NCBI RefSeq assembly: GCF_026340255.1
Contig: NZ_JAPEPJ010000001.1
Span: 1,543,001 to 1,607,000 of the forward strand
Reading direction: 5' to 3'
Source of the DNA: Streptomyces sp. NBC_01408
GTDB taxonomy: Bacteria; Actinomycetota; Actinomycetes; Streptomycetales; Streptomycetaceae
Length of the DNA stretch: 64,000 nt
Positions 20,508 to 29,345 of this stretch are shown here, in pieces. Under the pieces are notes generated by a model. The model saw only the letters and a program-made list of their open reading frames with translations, did not search any database and was not told the DNA's origin. The translations under genes were made by a program, and so were the position numbers. Numbering within the stretch: position 1 is the stretch's first letter; each line of letters begins with the position of its first letter.

Positions 20508-21940
20508 GACGGGCGGACCACCTGGGTCATCTCGGAGTCGGGGGACGGGGCGGGGGCCGGGGCAGGTCGGCGTGCGGTGTCGCTGATCCGGATGAGTACG
20601 GCGATGAGGATCCAGTTCGCGAGGACGGAGGAACCGCCGGAGGCGAGGAAGGGCATCGTCATGCCGGTGAGGGGGATGAGGCCCATGACTCCGCCGGCGA
20701 CGACGAAGACCTGGAGGGCGAAGGCGCCCGAGAGGCCGATGGCGAAGAGCTTGCCGAAGGGGTCGCGGGCGGCGAGGGCGGTGCGGACACCCCGCTCGAT
20801 GATCAGCCCGTAGAGCAGCAGGAAGGCCATCACGCCGGTGAGGCCCAGTTCCTCGCCGACGGTGGAGAAGATGAAGTCGGAGTTGGCGGCGAAGCCGATG
20901 AGGTCGGAATTCCCCTGGCCCCATCCGGCGCCGAGGACGCCGCCGGAACCGAAGCTCATGATCGACTGGGCGATCTGCTCGCAGGCGCCGGCGTCGACGC
21001 CCCTGCGCTGCCAGCAGCCGAAGGGGTCCAGCCAGGCGCTGACCCGGGCTCCGACGTGGCTGGAGAAGGAGGCGACCACGACGGCGCCACCGACCGACAT
21101 CAGCAGGCCGATGACGATCCAACTGGTCCGCTCGGTGGCCACGTACAGCATGATCACGAAAATGCCGAAGAACAGCAGCGAGGACCCGAGGTCGTTCTCG
21201 AAGATCAGGATGAGCAGGCTCATCGCCCAGATCACCAGGATCGGGCCGAGGTCGCGGCCGCGCGGCAGGTAGAGGCCCATGAACCGGCGGGAGGCCAGGG
21301 CCAGGGCGTCGCGCTTGACCATCAGGTAGCCGGCGAAGAACACCGCGAGGACGATCTTCGCGAACTCGCCGGGCTGGATGGAGAATCCGGCGACGCGGAT
21401 CCAGATCTTGGCGCCGAAGACGTCCGCGCCGAGCCCGGGGACGAGCGGCAGGAGGAGCAGCACCAGGGCCGCGACCATCGAGATGTAGGTGAACCGCTGC
21501 AGGACGCGGTGGTCCTTGAGGACCAGCAGGACGCAGGCGAACAGGGCGATGGCCAGCGCCGTGTAGAGCATCTGGTTGGGCGCGGAGGGGGAGAACGCGC
21601 CGTACGAGCGCTTGGCGAGGTTCTGGAGCCGCTCGGACTGGTCCAGCCGCCAGATGAGTACCAGGCCGAGGCCGTTGAGCAGGGTGGCCAGCGGCAGCAG
21701 CAGCGGGTCGGCGTACTTGGCGTACCGGCGTACGACGAGGTGCGCGACCCCGGCCAGGGCGGCGAAGCCGAGGCCGTACAGGAACATGCCGGGTGGCAGG
21801 CTGCCGTTGATCGCGAGACCCACGTTGGCGTAGGCGAACATCGGGATGACCACGGCGAACCCGAGCAGCATCAGCTCGGTGTTCCGCCGGCTCGGCAGCT
21901 CGATGGCGCCGATGGTGGTCGTGTTGGTGACAACGCTCAT
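20504..21940 (-). CDS. rodA: SEDS-family peptidoglycan glycosyltransferase (RodA/FtsW)
   Basis: A 478-residue polytopic membrane protein of the FtsW/RodA/SpoVE family, which polymerises lipid II into glycan strands. About 12 transmembrane segments are visible. Conserved features are 'KIWIRVAGFSIQPGEFAKI' (the catalytic-region P-x-E motif), 'NDLGSSLLFF' with its conserved Asp, and the C-terminal 'GMTMPFLASGGSSVLANW' signature. It is paired by a 4-bp overlap with the class B PBP and follows pstP by 31 bp. In Streptomyces this copy is likely involved in growth or sporulation rather than core septation, for which ftsW of the dcw cluster serves. Confidence 0.95.
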   Translation of the reverse strand: MSVVTNTTTIGAIELPSRRNTELMLLGFAVVIPMFAYANVGLAINGSLPPGMFLYGLGFAALAGVAHLVVRRYAKYADPLLLPLATLLNGLGLVLIWRLDQSERLQNLAKRSYGAFSPSAPNQMLYTALAIALFACVLLVLKDHRVLQRFTYISMVAALVLLLLPLVPGLGADVFGAKIWIRVAGFSIQPGEFAKIVLAVFFAGYLMVKRDALALASRRFMGLYLPRGRDLGPILVIWAMSLLILIFENDLGSSLLFFGIFVIMLYVATERTSWIVIGLLMSVGGAVVVASFSSHVGARVSAWLDPFGCWQRRGVDAGACEQIAQSIMSFGSGGVLGAGWGQGNSDLIGFAANSDFIFSTVGEELGLTGVMAFLLLYGLIIERGVRTALAARDPFGKLFAIGLSGAFALQVFVVAGGVMGLIPLTGMTMPFLASGGSSVLANWILIAVLIRISDTARRPAPAPAPSPDSEMTQVVRPS

Positions 21941-21971
21941 GGTGTGGCAGGCCCCCTGTGCCCGCGGGTGT

Positions 21972-23435
21972 CTACTGCTTGCCGCAGAGGCTGACCACTT
22001 GCTGCTCCTGCGGAGTCAGAGTGGAGCCGGGTGTCTGGTTCTGCGCCTCGGCGTTGCGGCGTTCCTCGTCCTTCTTGCACGCGGAGACCTGGAGGCCGAG
22101 GTCGTCGAGCTTCTCGCGGGCCCCGTCGAGGCTGCTCTCGCTGATGGTGGCCTCGACGAGCTTGCGCTTGAAGGGCGGCAGGTACTTCAGTTCGATCTCG
22201 GGGCGGTCGGTCTCCACCTTGGAGAGCTCCAGCGGCCCCAGCTTCTGGCTGATGCCGCGGAAGAGCGCCACGTGCTCGCCCTTGACCCCGACGTAGAACT
22301 GCGTCTGGGTCCAGCGCCAGCCCGCGTAGAGGCCGCCGCCGACGACGCCGACGACGAGGAGCAGGGTCAGCGTACGGGTGGTCCACTTGCGCCCTTTGCT
22401 GCGGCGCCTTCGGGGCTTGTCGTACGTGTCCTCGTAGCCGCCGTCGGAGTCGTAGGCGTGTGGGTCGGCTTCGCCGAAGCCGCCGTATCCGCCGCCGCCC
22501 TGGCCCTGGTCCCCGTAGCCGTAGCCGGGGGACTCGCCGCTGCCGGGAGGGCCGAAGGCGCCCGCGGGCGGCGGGGCCTGGCGGCCCAGGCCCGAGGCGC
22601 GGCCCGCCGGGGTCTGCATGGCGTTGCCGTCGAAGAGCTGGTGCTGGTTCTCGGCGACCGCGCCGACGACGACCGGGGTGTCGTTCAGCTGGGCGGCCAG
22701 GGTGTCGCCGCTGTCGGTGTTGAGGACGTCCGCGACGATGCAGGTGATGTTGTCGGGGCCGCCGCCGCGCAGGGCGAGCTGGATCAGGGCCTGCACGGTC
22801 TCGTGGGGGCCGTGGTAGTCGGCGAGGGTCTCTTCCAGGGTCTGGTGGGAGACGACGCCGGACAGCCCGTCGGAGCAGATCAGGTAGCGGTCACCGGCGC
22901 GGACCTCGCGGATGGAGAGGTCGGGCTCGACGATGTCGCCGCTGCCCAGCGCGCGCATCAGCAGGGAGCGCTGCGGGTGGGTGGTGGCTTCCTCTTCGGT
23001 GATGCGGCCCTCGTCGACGAGCCGCTGCACCCAGGTGTGGTCCTGGGTGATCTGCGTGAGGACGCCGTCGCGCAGCAGGTAGGCACGGGAGTCGCCGACG
23101 TGGACGAGCCCGAGGCGCTGCCCGGTCCACAGCAGGGCGGTCAGGGTGGTGCCCATGCCTTCGAGCTGGGGGTCCTCCTCGACCATGACGCGCAGCTGGT
23201 CGTTGGCGCGCTGCACGGCCGTGGCGAGGGAGGTGAGGATGTCGGAGCCCGGGACGTCGTCGTCGAGCTGCACGAGGGTGGAGATCACCTCGGAACTCGC
23301 GACCTCGCCGGCGGCCTGGCCTCCCATGCCGTCGGCGATCGCGAGGAGACGGGGGCCGGCGTAGCCGGAATCCTCGTTGCCCTCGCGGATCATGCCTTTG
23401 TGCGATCCGGCGGCGAACCGCAGGGACAGACTCAT
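21972..23435 (-). CDS. pstP: PP2C-family Ser/Thr protein phosphatase PstP
   Basis: A 487-residue metal-dependent phosphatase that reverses PknB-type phosphorylation. PP2C motifs appear in order: REGNEDS, LLAIADGMGGQAAGE (metal-binding Asp), LVHVGDSRAYLLRDG, YLICSDGLSGVV and GGPDNITCIV (metal-binding Asp). A Gly/Tyr-rich linker (about 260-330) precedes a single transmembrane helix (about 352-372, TLTLLLVVGVVGGGLYAGW) and an extracellular domain of ~115 residues with two Cys near the end. The ATG at 23435 (MSLSLRFAAGSHKG) is the family start; upstream codons are open but not conserved. Confidence 0.95.
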   Translation of the reverse strand: MSLSLRFAAGSHKGMIREGNEDSGYAGPRLLAIADGMGGQAAGEVASSEVISTLVQLDDDVPGSDILTSLATAVQRANDQLRVMVEEDPQLEGMGTTLTALLWTGQRLGLVHVGDSRAYLLRDGVLTQITQDHTWVQRLVDEGRITEEEATTHPQRSLLMRALGSGDIVEPDLSIREVRAGDRYLICSDGLSGVVSHQTLEETLADYHGPHETVQALIQLALRGGGPDNITCIVADVLNTDSGDTLAAQLNDTPVVVGAVAENQHQLFDGNAMQTPAGRASGLGRQAPPPAGAFGPPGSGESPGYGYGDQGQGGGGYGGFGEADPHAYDSDGGYEDTYDKPRRRRSKGRKWTTRTLTLLLVVGVVGGGLYAGWRWTQTQFYVGVKGEHVALFRGISQKLGPLELSKVETDRPEIELKYLPPFKRKLVEATISESSLDGAREKLDDLGLQVSACKKDEERRNAEAQNQTPGSTLTPQEQQVVSLCGKQ

Positions 23436-23582
23436 GTGTACCTGCCCTGTCGACGCTGCTGCCTCCGGGTACAACCGGTCTCGAGCCACACTGCCCACCC
23501 TCCGGTCGGGAGCGCGCTCGGGTCCGTGTCCTCGGTGGGACGGATCGCCGCGGCTCGCTCGCTCCGCTCGCTCATTCTCGTA

Positions 23583-24086
23583 CTACTTCCGCAGCTCGAT
23601 GACGGTCTTGCCGATGCGGATCGGGGCGCCCGGCGGAATGGGCGTCGGGGTGGTCAGCCGGGTCCGGTCGAGATACGTGCCGTTGGTGGACCCGAGATCC
23701 TCGACGATCCACTGGCCGTCACGGTCGGGATAGATCCTGGCATGGCGGCTGGACGCGTAGTCGTCGTCCAGCACGATCGTGGAGTCGTGGGCCCGGCCCA
23801 GCGTGATCGTCTGGCCGGCGAGGGCCACCGTGGTTCCCGTGAGGGTGCCCTCGGACACGACGAGCTTGGTGGGCGCACCGCGGCGCTGGCGCTGCTGCGG
23901 TGGCGCGGCGGCCTGGCGCCCCGGCTGCTGCGGGGCACTTGCGCCCGCACCGCCGCGGCGGGAGCCGCGCTGGGTGACTCGCGTTCCGAACAGGTCACTA
24001 CGGATGACCTGGACGGCCACGATGACGAACAGCCACAGAACGGCTAGGAAACCCAACCGCATGACCGTCAGGGTCAGCTCTGACAT
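23583..24086 (-). CDS. fhaB: FHA-domain membrane protein FhaB (FipA-like)
   Basis: A 167-residue phosphothreonine reader. One N-terminal transmembrane helix (residues 8-28), a basic Gln/Pro-rich linker, then an FHA domain (about 75-165) with GRAHDSTIVL, SSRHARI and LGSTNGTYLD, the Arg, Ser-x-x-His and Asn residues that bind pThr. In mycobacteria FhaB/FipA links PknA/B signalling to FtsZ and FtsQ. It follows fhaA by 10 bp and belongs to the same operon. A 147-bp gap separates it from pstP and contains no further gene that I can see. Confidence 0.94.
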   Translation of the reverse strand: MSELTLTVMRLGFLAVLWLFVIVAVQVIRSDLFGTRVTQRGSRRGGAGASAPQQPGRQAAAPPQQRQRRGAPTKLVVSEGTLTGTTVALAGQTITLGRAHDSTIVLDDDYASSRHARIYPDRDGQWIVEDLGSTNGTYLDRTRLTTPTPIPPGAPIRIGKTVIELRK

Positions 24087-24096
24087 TGCCCCCGCT

Positions 24097-24930
24097 TCAC
24101 CCTTCGGCTTGCCGGTAAATGATGGTGGTGCTGCCCACGACGATCCGCGAGCCGTCGCGGAGCGTAGCGCGGGTGGTGTGCTGCCCGTCCACCACGATGC
24201 CGTTGGTGGACCCGAGATCCTGGATCGTCGAGGGCGTTCCGGTCCGGATCTCACAGTGCCGGCGCGATACGCCGGGGTCGTCGATCCGCACGTCGGCTTC
24301 GGTGCTTCGGCCGAGTACGAGCGTGGGGCGGGAGATCTGGTGGCGGGTGCCGTTGATCTCGATCCAGTGGCGCCGGGTGGCGCCCGCGCTGGATACGGGT
24401 GCGGGTCCGGCCGGAGCCGGCCTGCGCCCGGCGGATCCGCCCGGAGGCGGGCCGGCGGGCATGGGCGGGGCGGCGACCGGGGGGTACCCGTATCCGCCCT
24501 GCGGGTTCTGGGGGGCCTGGCCGTGGCCCGTTTGCGGCGCCTGCGGCTGGGAGGTGCTGGAGGCGAGTGTACGGCTCCGGACCCGGTAGAGGCCGGTGTC
24601 GAGGTCGTCGGCCTTCTCCAGGTGGACCTTGATCGGGCCCATGAAGCTGTAGCGCTGCTGCTTGGCGTAGTCGCGGACGAGGCCCGCGAGCTCGTCGCCG
24701 AGCTGGCCGGAGTACGGGCTCAGGCGGTCGTAGTCGCCCGCGCTGAGCTCGACGATGAAGTCGTTGGGGACGACGGTGCGCTCGCGGTTCCAGATCGTGG
24801 CGTTGTTGTCGCACTCCCGCTGGAGGGCGCCCGCGATCTCGACCGGCTGGACCTCGGACTTGAACACCTTGGCGAAGGTGCCGTTCACCAGACCTTCGAG
24901 TCGCTGCTCGAACCGCTTCAGGACTCCCAT
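24097..24930 (-). CDS. fhaA: FHA-domain protein FhaA with DUF3662 domain
   Basis: A 277-residue cytoplasmic protein: N-terminal DUF3662 domain (1-120, MGVLKRFEQRLEGLVNGTFA), a Pro/Gly/Gln-rich linker (about 125-190) and a C-terminal FHA domain (about 195-275) with LGRSTEADVRI, VSRRHCEIR and LGSTNGIVVDG. FhaA of mycobacteria binds phosphorylated MviN/MurJ and regulates peptidoglycan precursor flipping. GGAGGTG lies directly before the ATG. As first gene of the operon its promoter should be in 24931-25100, upstream of tRNA-Leu on the other strand. Confidence 0.95.
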   Translation of the reverse strand: MGVLKRFEQRLEGLVNGTFAKVFKSEVQPVEIAGALQRECDNNATIWNRERTVVPNDFIVELSAGDYDRLSPYSGQLGDELAGLVRDYAKQQRYSFMGPIKVHLEKADDLDTGLYRVRSRTLASSTSQPQAPQTGHGQAPQNPQGGYGYPPVAAPPMPAGPPPGGSAGRRPAPAGPAPVSSAGATRRHWIEINGTRHQISRPTLVLGRSTEADVRIDDPGVSRRHCEIRTGTPSTIQDLGSTNGIVVDGQHTTRATLRDGSRIVVGSTTIIYRQAEG

Positions 24931-25222
24931 GGGGCACCTCCTCCGTCGTTGTCGCCCTGTACTGCTTACTGATCGTATCCACGCGTGGCGGATTCGGCTG
25001 GTTCCCCATCGGTCCCGTGCTGAGGAGTGTTGGTCCTCACAAGCGATCGTAGGGGGGCTCCAGGGACAGTGTCCCGCACCGGGGGCGGAGTGCGGGAGGG
25101 GCAGTCGTGACCGGGGTGCGGGGTGCGGGGAAAGCGATGTGAATCCACCCCGTCCGCCGTGCTAATGTTTCGACGTCGCCAGGGGAACGGCCCGAAAGGG
25201 AAGATCCACTGGGGTGCTGCTC

Positions 25223-25305
25223 GGGCGAGTGGCGGAACGGCAGACGCGCTGGCTTCAGGTGCCAGTGTCCTTCGGGACGTGGGGGTTCAAATCCCCCCTC
25301 GCCCA
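25223..25305 (+). tRNA. tRNA-Leu(CAG)
   Basis: An 83-nt class II tRNA with acceptor GGGCGAG/CTCGCCC, anticodon arm CTGGC-TTCAGGT-GCCAG (anticodon CAG), a variable arm (TGTCCTTCGGGACG) and discriminator A at 25305. CCA is not encoded. It is the leuT position of related actinobacteria. Confidence 0.96.
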
Positions 25306-25443
25306 CATCGACGAAACGGTCGTCATCGCGAAAGCGGTGGCGGCCGTTTCGTGTTTCTCTCCCTTCCCGGGTGTTCGACTTCCGGGTGTTCGACTTTCGT
25401 CGTGCGGGGCGCGACGAAAGAGGGCAGTGCGGGAGGCGGCCGG

Positions 25444-27153
25444 GTGTCTAGGGTCGGTCGGGTGGATGCGACGGCGAAGATGCGTGCGGGCCGGGTCTGG
25501 CTGATGGGGCCGGAGCCCTGGACGCGGCGGACGCTGGCCGGGGACCTGCTGATCGCCTTGGTGCTGTCCCTGCTCGGCCTGGGCGTCGAGGAACTCGACA
25601 ACGGCTCCGGGCAGCGGATGGCGGCGGGCGCCGTGGCCGTGCTGGTGCTGACCCTGCTGCGGCGCAGGCTGCCCGCGACGACGCTCGTCGTGGGTTCCGC
25701 GGTGGGGGTGTTCCTGCCCGGCACGTTCCTGCTCTCGGCCCTGCTGGGCTGGTCGGCGGGGCGCCGGATCGTGGGGGTGGGCCGGGCGCTGGCCGCCTTC
25801 GTCGCGGCGTTCCTGGCGGTGATCGGCGCCAGCCTGGTGCAGGAGTGGGGGGAGACGCGGCTGCTGCTGCTGATCGTGTTCACCACGCTGATGTTCCTGG
25901 CGACGACGGTCATGCCCGGCCTGGCCAGCCGCTACTGGCACCAGCGCCGTACGCTGCTGCGCGCGCTCCAGGAGCGCAACGGGCAGCTGATGCGGGAGCG
26001 GGCGATGGTCGCGGGCCAGGCCCGGCTGCGTGAACGGCAGCGGATCGCCCAGGACATGCACGACAGCCTCGGTCACCAGCTGGCGCTGATCTCGGTGCAC
26101 ACCGGTGCGCTGGAGGTGGACCCACAGCTCACCGACCGTCAGCGCGAGGGCGTGGGGGTGCTGCGGCAGGCCTCGGTGGCGGCCATGCACGAGCTGCGCG
26201 AGGTCGTCGGGATCCTGCGGGACGGGGTCGAGGCACCCCTCCCGGTGGAGGAGGCGGCGCAGCCGGCGGCGCGCGGGGTGGCCGGGATCGCGGGGGTCGT
26301 GGAGGCGGCGCGGGGCGCGGGGACCGACGTACGGCTGACGAGTTCGGGGCAGCCGAGGCCGCTGGTGGCGGCCTGCGACCACGCGGCGTACCGGATCGTT
26401 CAGGAGGCGCTGACGAACGCGTACAAGCACGCTCCGGGCTCGGCGATCTCGGTGGAACTGCGGTACGAGGACGACTCGCTCGTGGTGGAGATCGCCAACG
26501 GGCCCGCGGCCGGAGCGGGTGCCGGCGAGGTGGTCTCGGGCGGCCAGGGGCTGACGGGACTGCGCGAGCGCGCCCGGCTCGTCGGCGGGATGGTGCACGC
26601 CGGGGCCACCGAGGGCGGCGGGTTCCGGGTGGCGGGGGTGCTGCCGTACGGGGCCGAGCCGGCCGGGGTGGAGGACGTCGCGGACGACTTCGGCCAGCAG
26701 GCCCGGGCGCAGGCCCTGGCGCTTCAGGGCGCGCCGCCCATGGACTGGGCCGCGGTGGACCGGGAACTGGCGGTCAGGGGGCGCAGCCGGACCGGCGGCG
26801 TCGTCCTGGGCTGCGGGATCGCGGTGGCGGCGGTGGTGTTCCTGGTGGTCGTGCTCGGGGCGGTCGTGGTGCTGATGCTGGGCTCGGTGAACGACTCGAT
26901 GATCGACCGGGCGGACTACGACGCCGTGCAGGTCGGCGAGAGCGAGCAGGCGGTGCGCGGGCGGCTGCCCGACGGAGACAGCATCCTGACCTCGGGCCTG
27001 GACCGGAAGGGCCCGCAGCGGCCGGAGGGTTCGCAGTGTCTTGCCCTGCTGTCGGAGGAGCCCTCGAAGGAGTTCAGCACCGACGGCGTTTTCCGGTTCT
27101 GCTTCAAGGACGGCAAGCTCGTCGACAAGCAGGCTTACGTGGTCAAGCAGTAG
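25444..27153 (+). CDS. NarL-type sensor histidine kinase with extra C-terminal membrane domain
   Basis: A 569-residue kinase. The N-terminus has about five transmembrane helices (35-160) with little extracellular loop. The dimerisation/phosphoacceptor region is HisKA_3 type with His206 in QDMHDSLGHQ, and the ATPase part has the N-box 'IVQEALTNAYKHAP' and G-box 'GGQGLTGLRERARL'. Unlike ordinary NarL-type kinases it continues for ~110 residues: a further transmembrane helix (about 457-483) and an external ~75-residue domain beginning YDAVQVGESEQAVRGRLP, which resembles SmpA/OmlA (BamE)-type folds, with two Cys. GTG 25444 has GGGAGG at ideal spacing. The response regulator follows after 8 bp. 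Confidence 0.88.
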   Translation: MSRVGRVDATAKMRAGRVWLMGPEPWTRRTLAGDLLIALVLSLLGLGVEELDNGSGQRMAAGAVAVLVLTLLRRRLPATTLVVGSAVGVFLPGTFLLSALLGWSAGRRIVGVGRALAAFVAAFLAVIGASLVQEWGETRLLLLIVFTTLMFLATTVMPGLASRYWHQRRTLLRALQERNGQLMRERAMVAGQARLRERQRIAQDMHDSLGHQLALISVHTGALEVDPQLTDRQREGVGVLRQASVAAMHELREVVGILRDGVEAPLPVEEAAQPAARGVAGIAGVVEAARGAGTDVRLTSSGQPRPLVAACDHAAYRIVQEALTNAYKHAPGSAISVELRYEDDSLVVEIANGPAAGAGAGEVVSGGQGLTGLRERARLVGGMVHAGATEGGGFRVAGVLPYGAEPAGVEDVADDFGQQARAQALALQGAPPMDWAAVDRELAVRGRSRTGGVVLGCGIAVAAVVFLVVVLGAVVVLMLGSVNDSMIDRADYDAVQVGESEQAVRGRLPDGDSILTSGLDRKGPQRPEGSQCLALLSEEPSKEFSTDGVFRFCFKDGKLVDKQAYVVKQ

Positions 27154-27161
27154 GAGCGCGG

Positions 27162-27821
27162 GTGACGGCCAGAATGATCAGAGTGGTGATCGCCGACGAC
27201 GAGCCGCTGATCCGGGCCGGGATCAGGATGATCCTGACCTCGGCGTCGGACATCGAGGTCGTCGCGGAGGCGGCGAACGGCCGGGAGGCGGTGGATCTGG
27301 CTCTCGCGCACGCCCCGGACGTGGTGCTGCTGGACATCCAGATGCCGGTCATGGACGGGCTGACCGCGCTCGGGGAGCTGAAGCGGGCGGCGCCGGAGGC
27401 ACGGGCGCTGATCCTGACCACCTTCGGCGAGCGGGAGAACGTCCTGCGGGCACTGGGCCAGGGCGGTGCGGGGTTCCTGCTGAAGGACTCGGCGCCGGGG
27501 GAGCTGATCGGAGCGGTCCGCGCGGCCATGGCCGGGGACGCGTACCTCTCGCCGGCGGCGACCCGGCACGTGGTGGACCTGCTGGCGTCGGGTAAGGCCG
27601 CGGCGCGCGGCGAGGAGGCCCGGCGGCAGGTGGCGGAGCTGAGCGAGCGGGAGCGCGGGGTGCTGGCCCTGCTGGGGGAGGGCCTGTCCAACGCGGACGC
27701 GGGCCGGCGGCTCCACATGAGCGAGGCGACCGTGAAGACGTACGTGAGCCGGATCCTGGCGAAGCTGGGGTGCGAGAACCGGGTGCAGGCGGCCCTGCTG
27801 GCCAGGGACGCCGGGCTGTAG
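27162..27821 (+). CDS. NarL/FixJ-type response regulator
   Basis: A 219-residue DNA-binding regulator, partner of the preceding kinase. The receiver domain has the acidic pair IADDEP, the phosphoacceptor Asp58 in VVLLDIQMPVMDG and Lys in GFLLKDS. The LuxR-type HTH is at about 155-215 (LSERERGVLALLGEGLSNADAG, ATVKTYVSRILAKLG). GTG 27162 with GGAG five bases upstream was preferred over ATG 27174. The operon is two genes; targets cannot be told from the sequence. Confidence 0.93.
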   Translation: MTARMIRVVIADDEPLIRAGIRMILTSASDIEVVAEAANGREAVDLALAHAPDVVLLDIQMPVMDGLTALGELKRAAPEARALILTTFGERENVLRALGQGGAGFLLKDSAPGELIGAVRAAMAGDAYLSPAATRHVVDLLASGKAAARGEEARRQVAELSERERGVLALLGEGLSNADAGRRLHMSEATVKTYVSRILAKLGCENRVQAALLARDAGL

Positions 27822-27874
27822 ATACGGTCACCCCGTTCGACAGGTGATCAATCCACAAGTGGGGGCGGGCGTCC

Positions 27875-29275
27875 ATGGCGACGGTAACGGGGCAGCGGAT
27901 TCCGGACGTGACGGGCTTCGGGCCACGGGTGGCGGCCGGCTCGCCCAGGCAGGAGGGCAAGGCCCTGCGGGTGCCCGTGCCGCGGGCGGCTCACGCCCGC
28001 TTCGAGGCCCCGGCCGGGCGTCCGGACGCGGTGCGCGCCGTCGAGGAGTCCAACGTCGGCCGGGTCGCCGAGCTGGCGCCGATACGCGTGGGCCGGATGG
28101 CCGCGAACCCCTTCGCGTTCCTGCGCGGGGCGGCCGGGCTGATGGCGCACGACCTGTCCGGCGGGCCGGTGACCGGGATAGGCGCACAGCTCTGCGGGGA
28201 CGCGCACGCCGCGAACTTCGGGCTGTACGGGGACGTGCGCGGCCGGCTCGTCATCGACCTGAACGACTTCGACGAGACCGTCTTCGGCCCGTGGGAGTGG
28301 GACGTGAAGCGGCTGGCGACCTCGCTGGTGCTGGCCGGGCGGGTGGCGGGCGCGGACGAGGACACCTGCCGGGAGGCGGCGCTGGACGCGGTGGGCGCGT
28401 ACCGGCGGACCATGCGGCTGCTGTCCAAGCTGCCCTCCATGGACGCCTGGAACGCCATCGCCGACGAGGAGCTGGCCGCGCACAGCGATGTGCGGGACCT
28501 GGTCGGCACCTTGGAACGGGTCATGGAGAAGGCCCGCAACAACACCTCCGCGCGGTTCGCCGCCAAGTCGACCGAGCCCACGCCGGAGGGCGGGCGGCGC
28601 TTCGTGGACGCGCTGCCCGTGCTGCGCCGGGTCGGGGACGAGGAGGCCGCGGCCGTGGCCGCCTCCCTGGGCCCGTACCTGCACACGCTCCAGGGCGACC
28701 GGCTGCCGCTGCTGGCCCGGTACGCGATCCACGACGTGGCCTTCCGCGTGGTGGGGACGGGGAGCGTCGGCACCCGCTCGTACGTGGTGCTGCTGCTGGA
28801 CCACCGGGGCGAGTCGCTGGTGCTCCAGGTGAAGGAGGCGCGGCCCTCGGTGCTGCTGCCGTACCTGCCCGCGCTGGGCTTCGTCTCGCCGCCGCCGGAG
28901 CACGAGGGGCGCCGGGTGGTGGCCGGGCAGAAGCAGATGCAGGTGGTCTCGGACATCATGCTGGGCTGGACCACGGTGGAGGGCCGGCCCTTCCAGGTGC
29001 GGCAGTTCCGCAACCGCAAGGGCAGCGTGGACCCGGCGGCGCTGGCCGCCGAGCAGTTCGACGACTACGGGCGGATGACCGGGGCCCTGCTGGCCCGGGC
29101 GCACGCGCACAGCGCCGATCCGCGGCTGCTGTCCGGGTACTGCGGGAAGAGCGGGGAGCTGGACGAGGCGATGGCCGACTTCGCCGTGGCCTACGCCGAC
29201 CGGACCGAGGCCGACCACGCCGACCTGGTGGCGGCGGTGCGGACGGGCCGGATCGTGGCGGAGACCGGCGTCTGA
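27875..29275 (+). CDS. DUF2252 family protein (kinase-like fold)
   Basis: A 466-residue cytoplasmic protein of the DUF2252 family, which is distantly related to aminoglycoside phosphotransferase/protein-kinase-like folds. Characteristic stretches are 'NPFAFLRGAAGLMAHDL', 'CGDAHAANFGLYG' (a Brenner-like H-x-x-N motif), 'IDLNDFDETVFGPWEWDVK' (candidate metal-binding Asp) and 'RQFRNRKGS'. The H-x-x-N and D-x-x-D elements suggest phosphotransfer chemistry, but no substrate is known. It is a monocistronic gene with a GGGGGCGGG site, followed by a parS site and the J-domain gene. Confidence 0.88.
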   Translation: MATVTGQRIPDVTGFGPRVAAGSPRQEGKALRVPVPRAAHARFEAPAGRPDAVRAVEESNVGRVAELAPIRVGRMAANPFAFLRGAAGLMAHDLSGGPVTGIGAQLCGDAHAANFGLYGDVRGRLVIDLNDFDETVFGPWEWDVKRLATSLVLAGRVAGADEDTCREAALDAVGAYRRTMRLLSKLPSMDAWNAIADEELAAHSDVRDLVGTLERVMEKARNNTSARFAAKSTEPTPEGGRRFVDALPVLRRVGDEEAAAVAASLGPYLHTLQGDRLPLLARYAIHDVAFRVVGTGSVGTRSYVVLLLDHRGESLVLQVKEARPSVLLPYLPALGFVSPPPEHEGRRVVAGQKQMQVVSDIMLGWTTVEGRPFQVRQFRNRKGSVDPAALAAEQFDDYGRMTGALLARAHAHSADPRLLSGYCGKSGELDEAMADFAVAYADRTEADHADLVAAVRTGRIVAETGV

Positions 29276-29297
29276 CCGGCCCTCTCGCGGTGGGCGG

Positions 29298-29313
29298 TGT
29301 TTCACGTGAAACA
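29298..29313. other. parS: parS centromere site (perfect)
   Basis: TGTTTCACGTGAAACA is a perfect palindrome and contains the 14-bp Streptomyces parS consensus GTTTCACGTGAAAC (29299-29312), where ParB loads to organise the origin region. Confidence 0.95.
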
Positions 29314-29333
29314 TCGCCCCGGGCGGCGGGCCG

Positions 29334-29339
29334 TAGGCT
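29334..29339 (+). promoter_or_regulatory. -10 element of a probable leaderless gene
   Basis: TAGGCT ends 6 bp before GTG 29346, the spacing seen in leaderless actinobacterial promoters. The upstream parS overlaps the expected -35 region. Confidence 0.5.
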
Positions 29340-29345
29340 GGCCGG

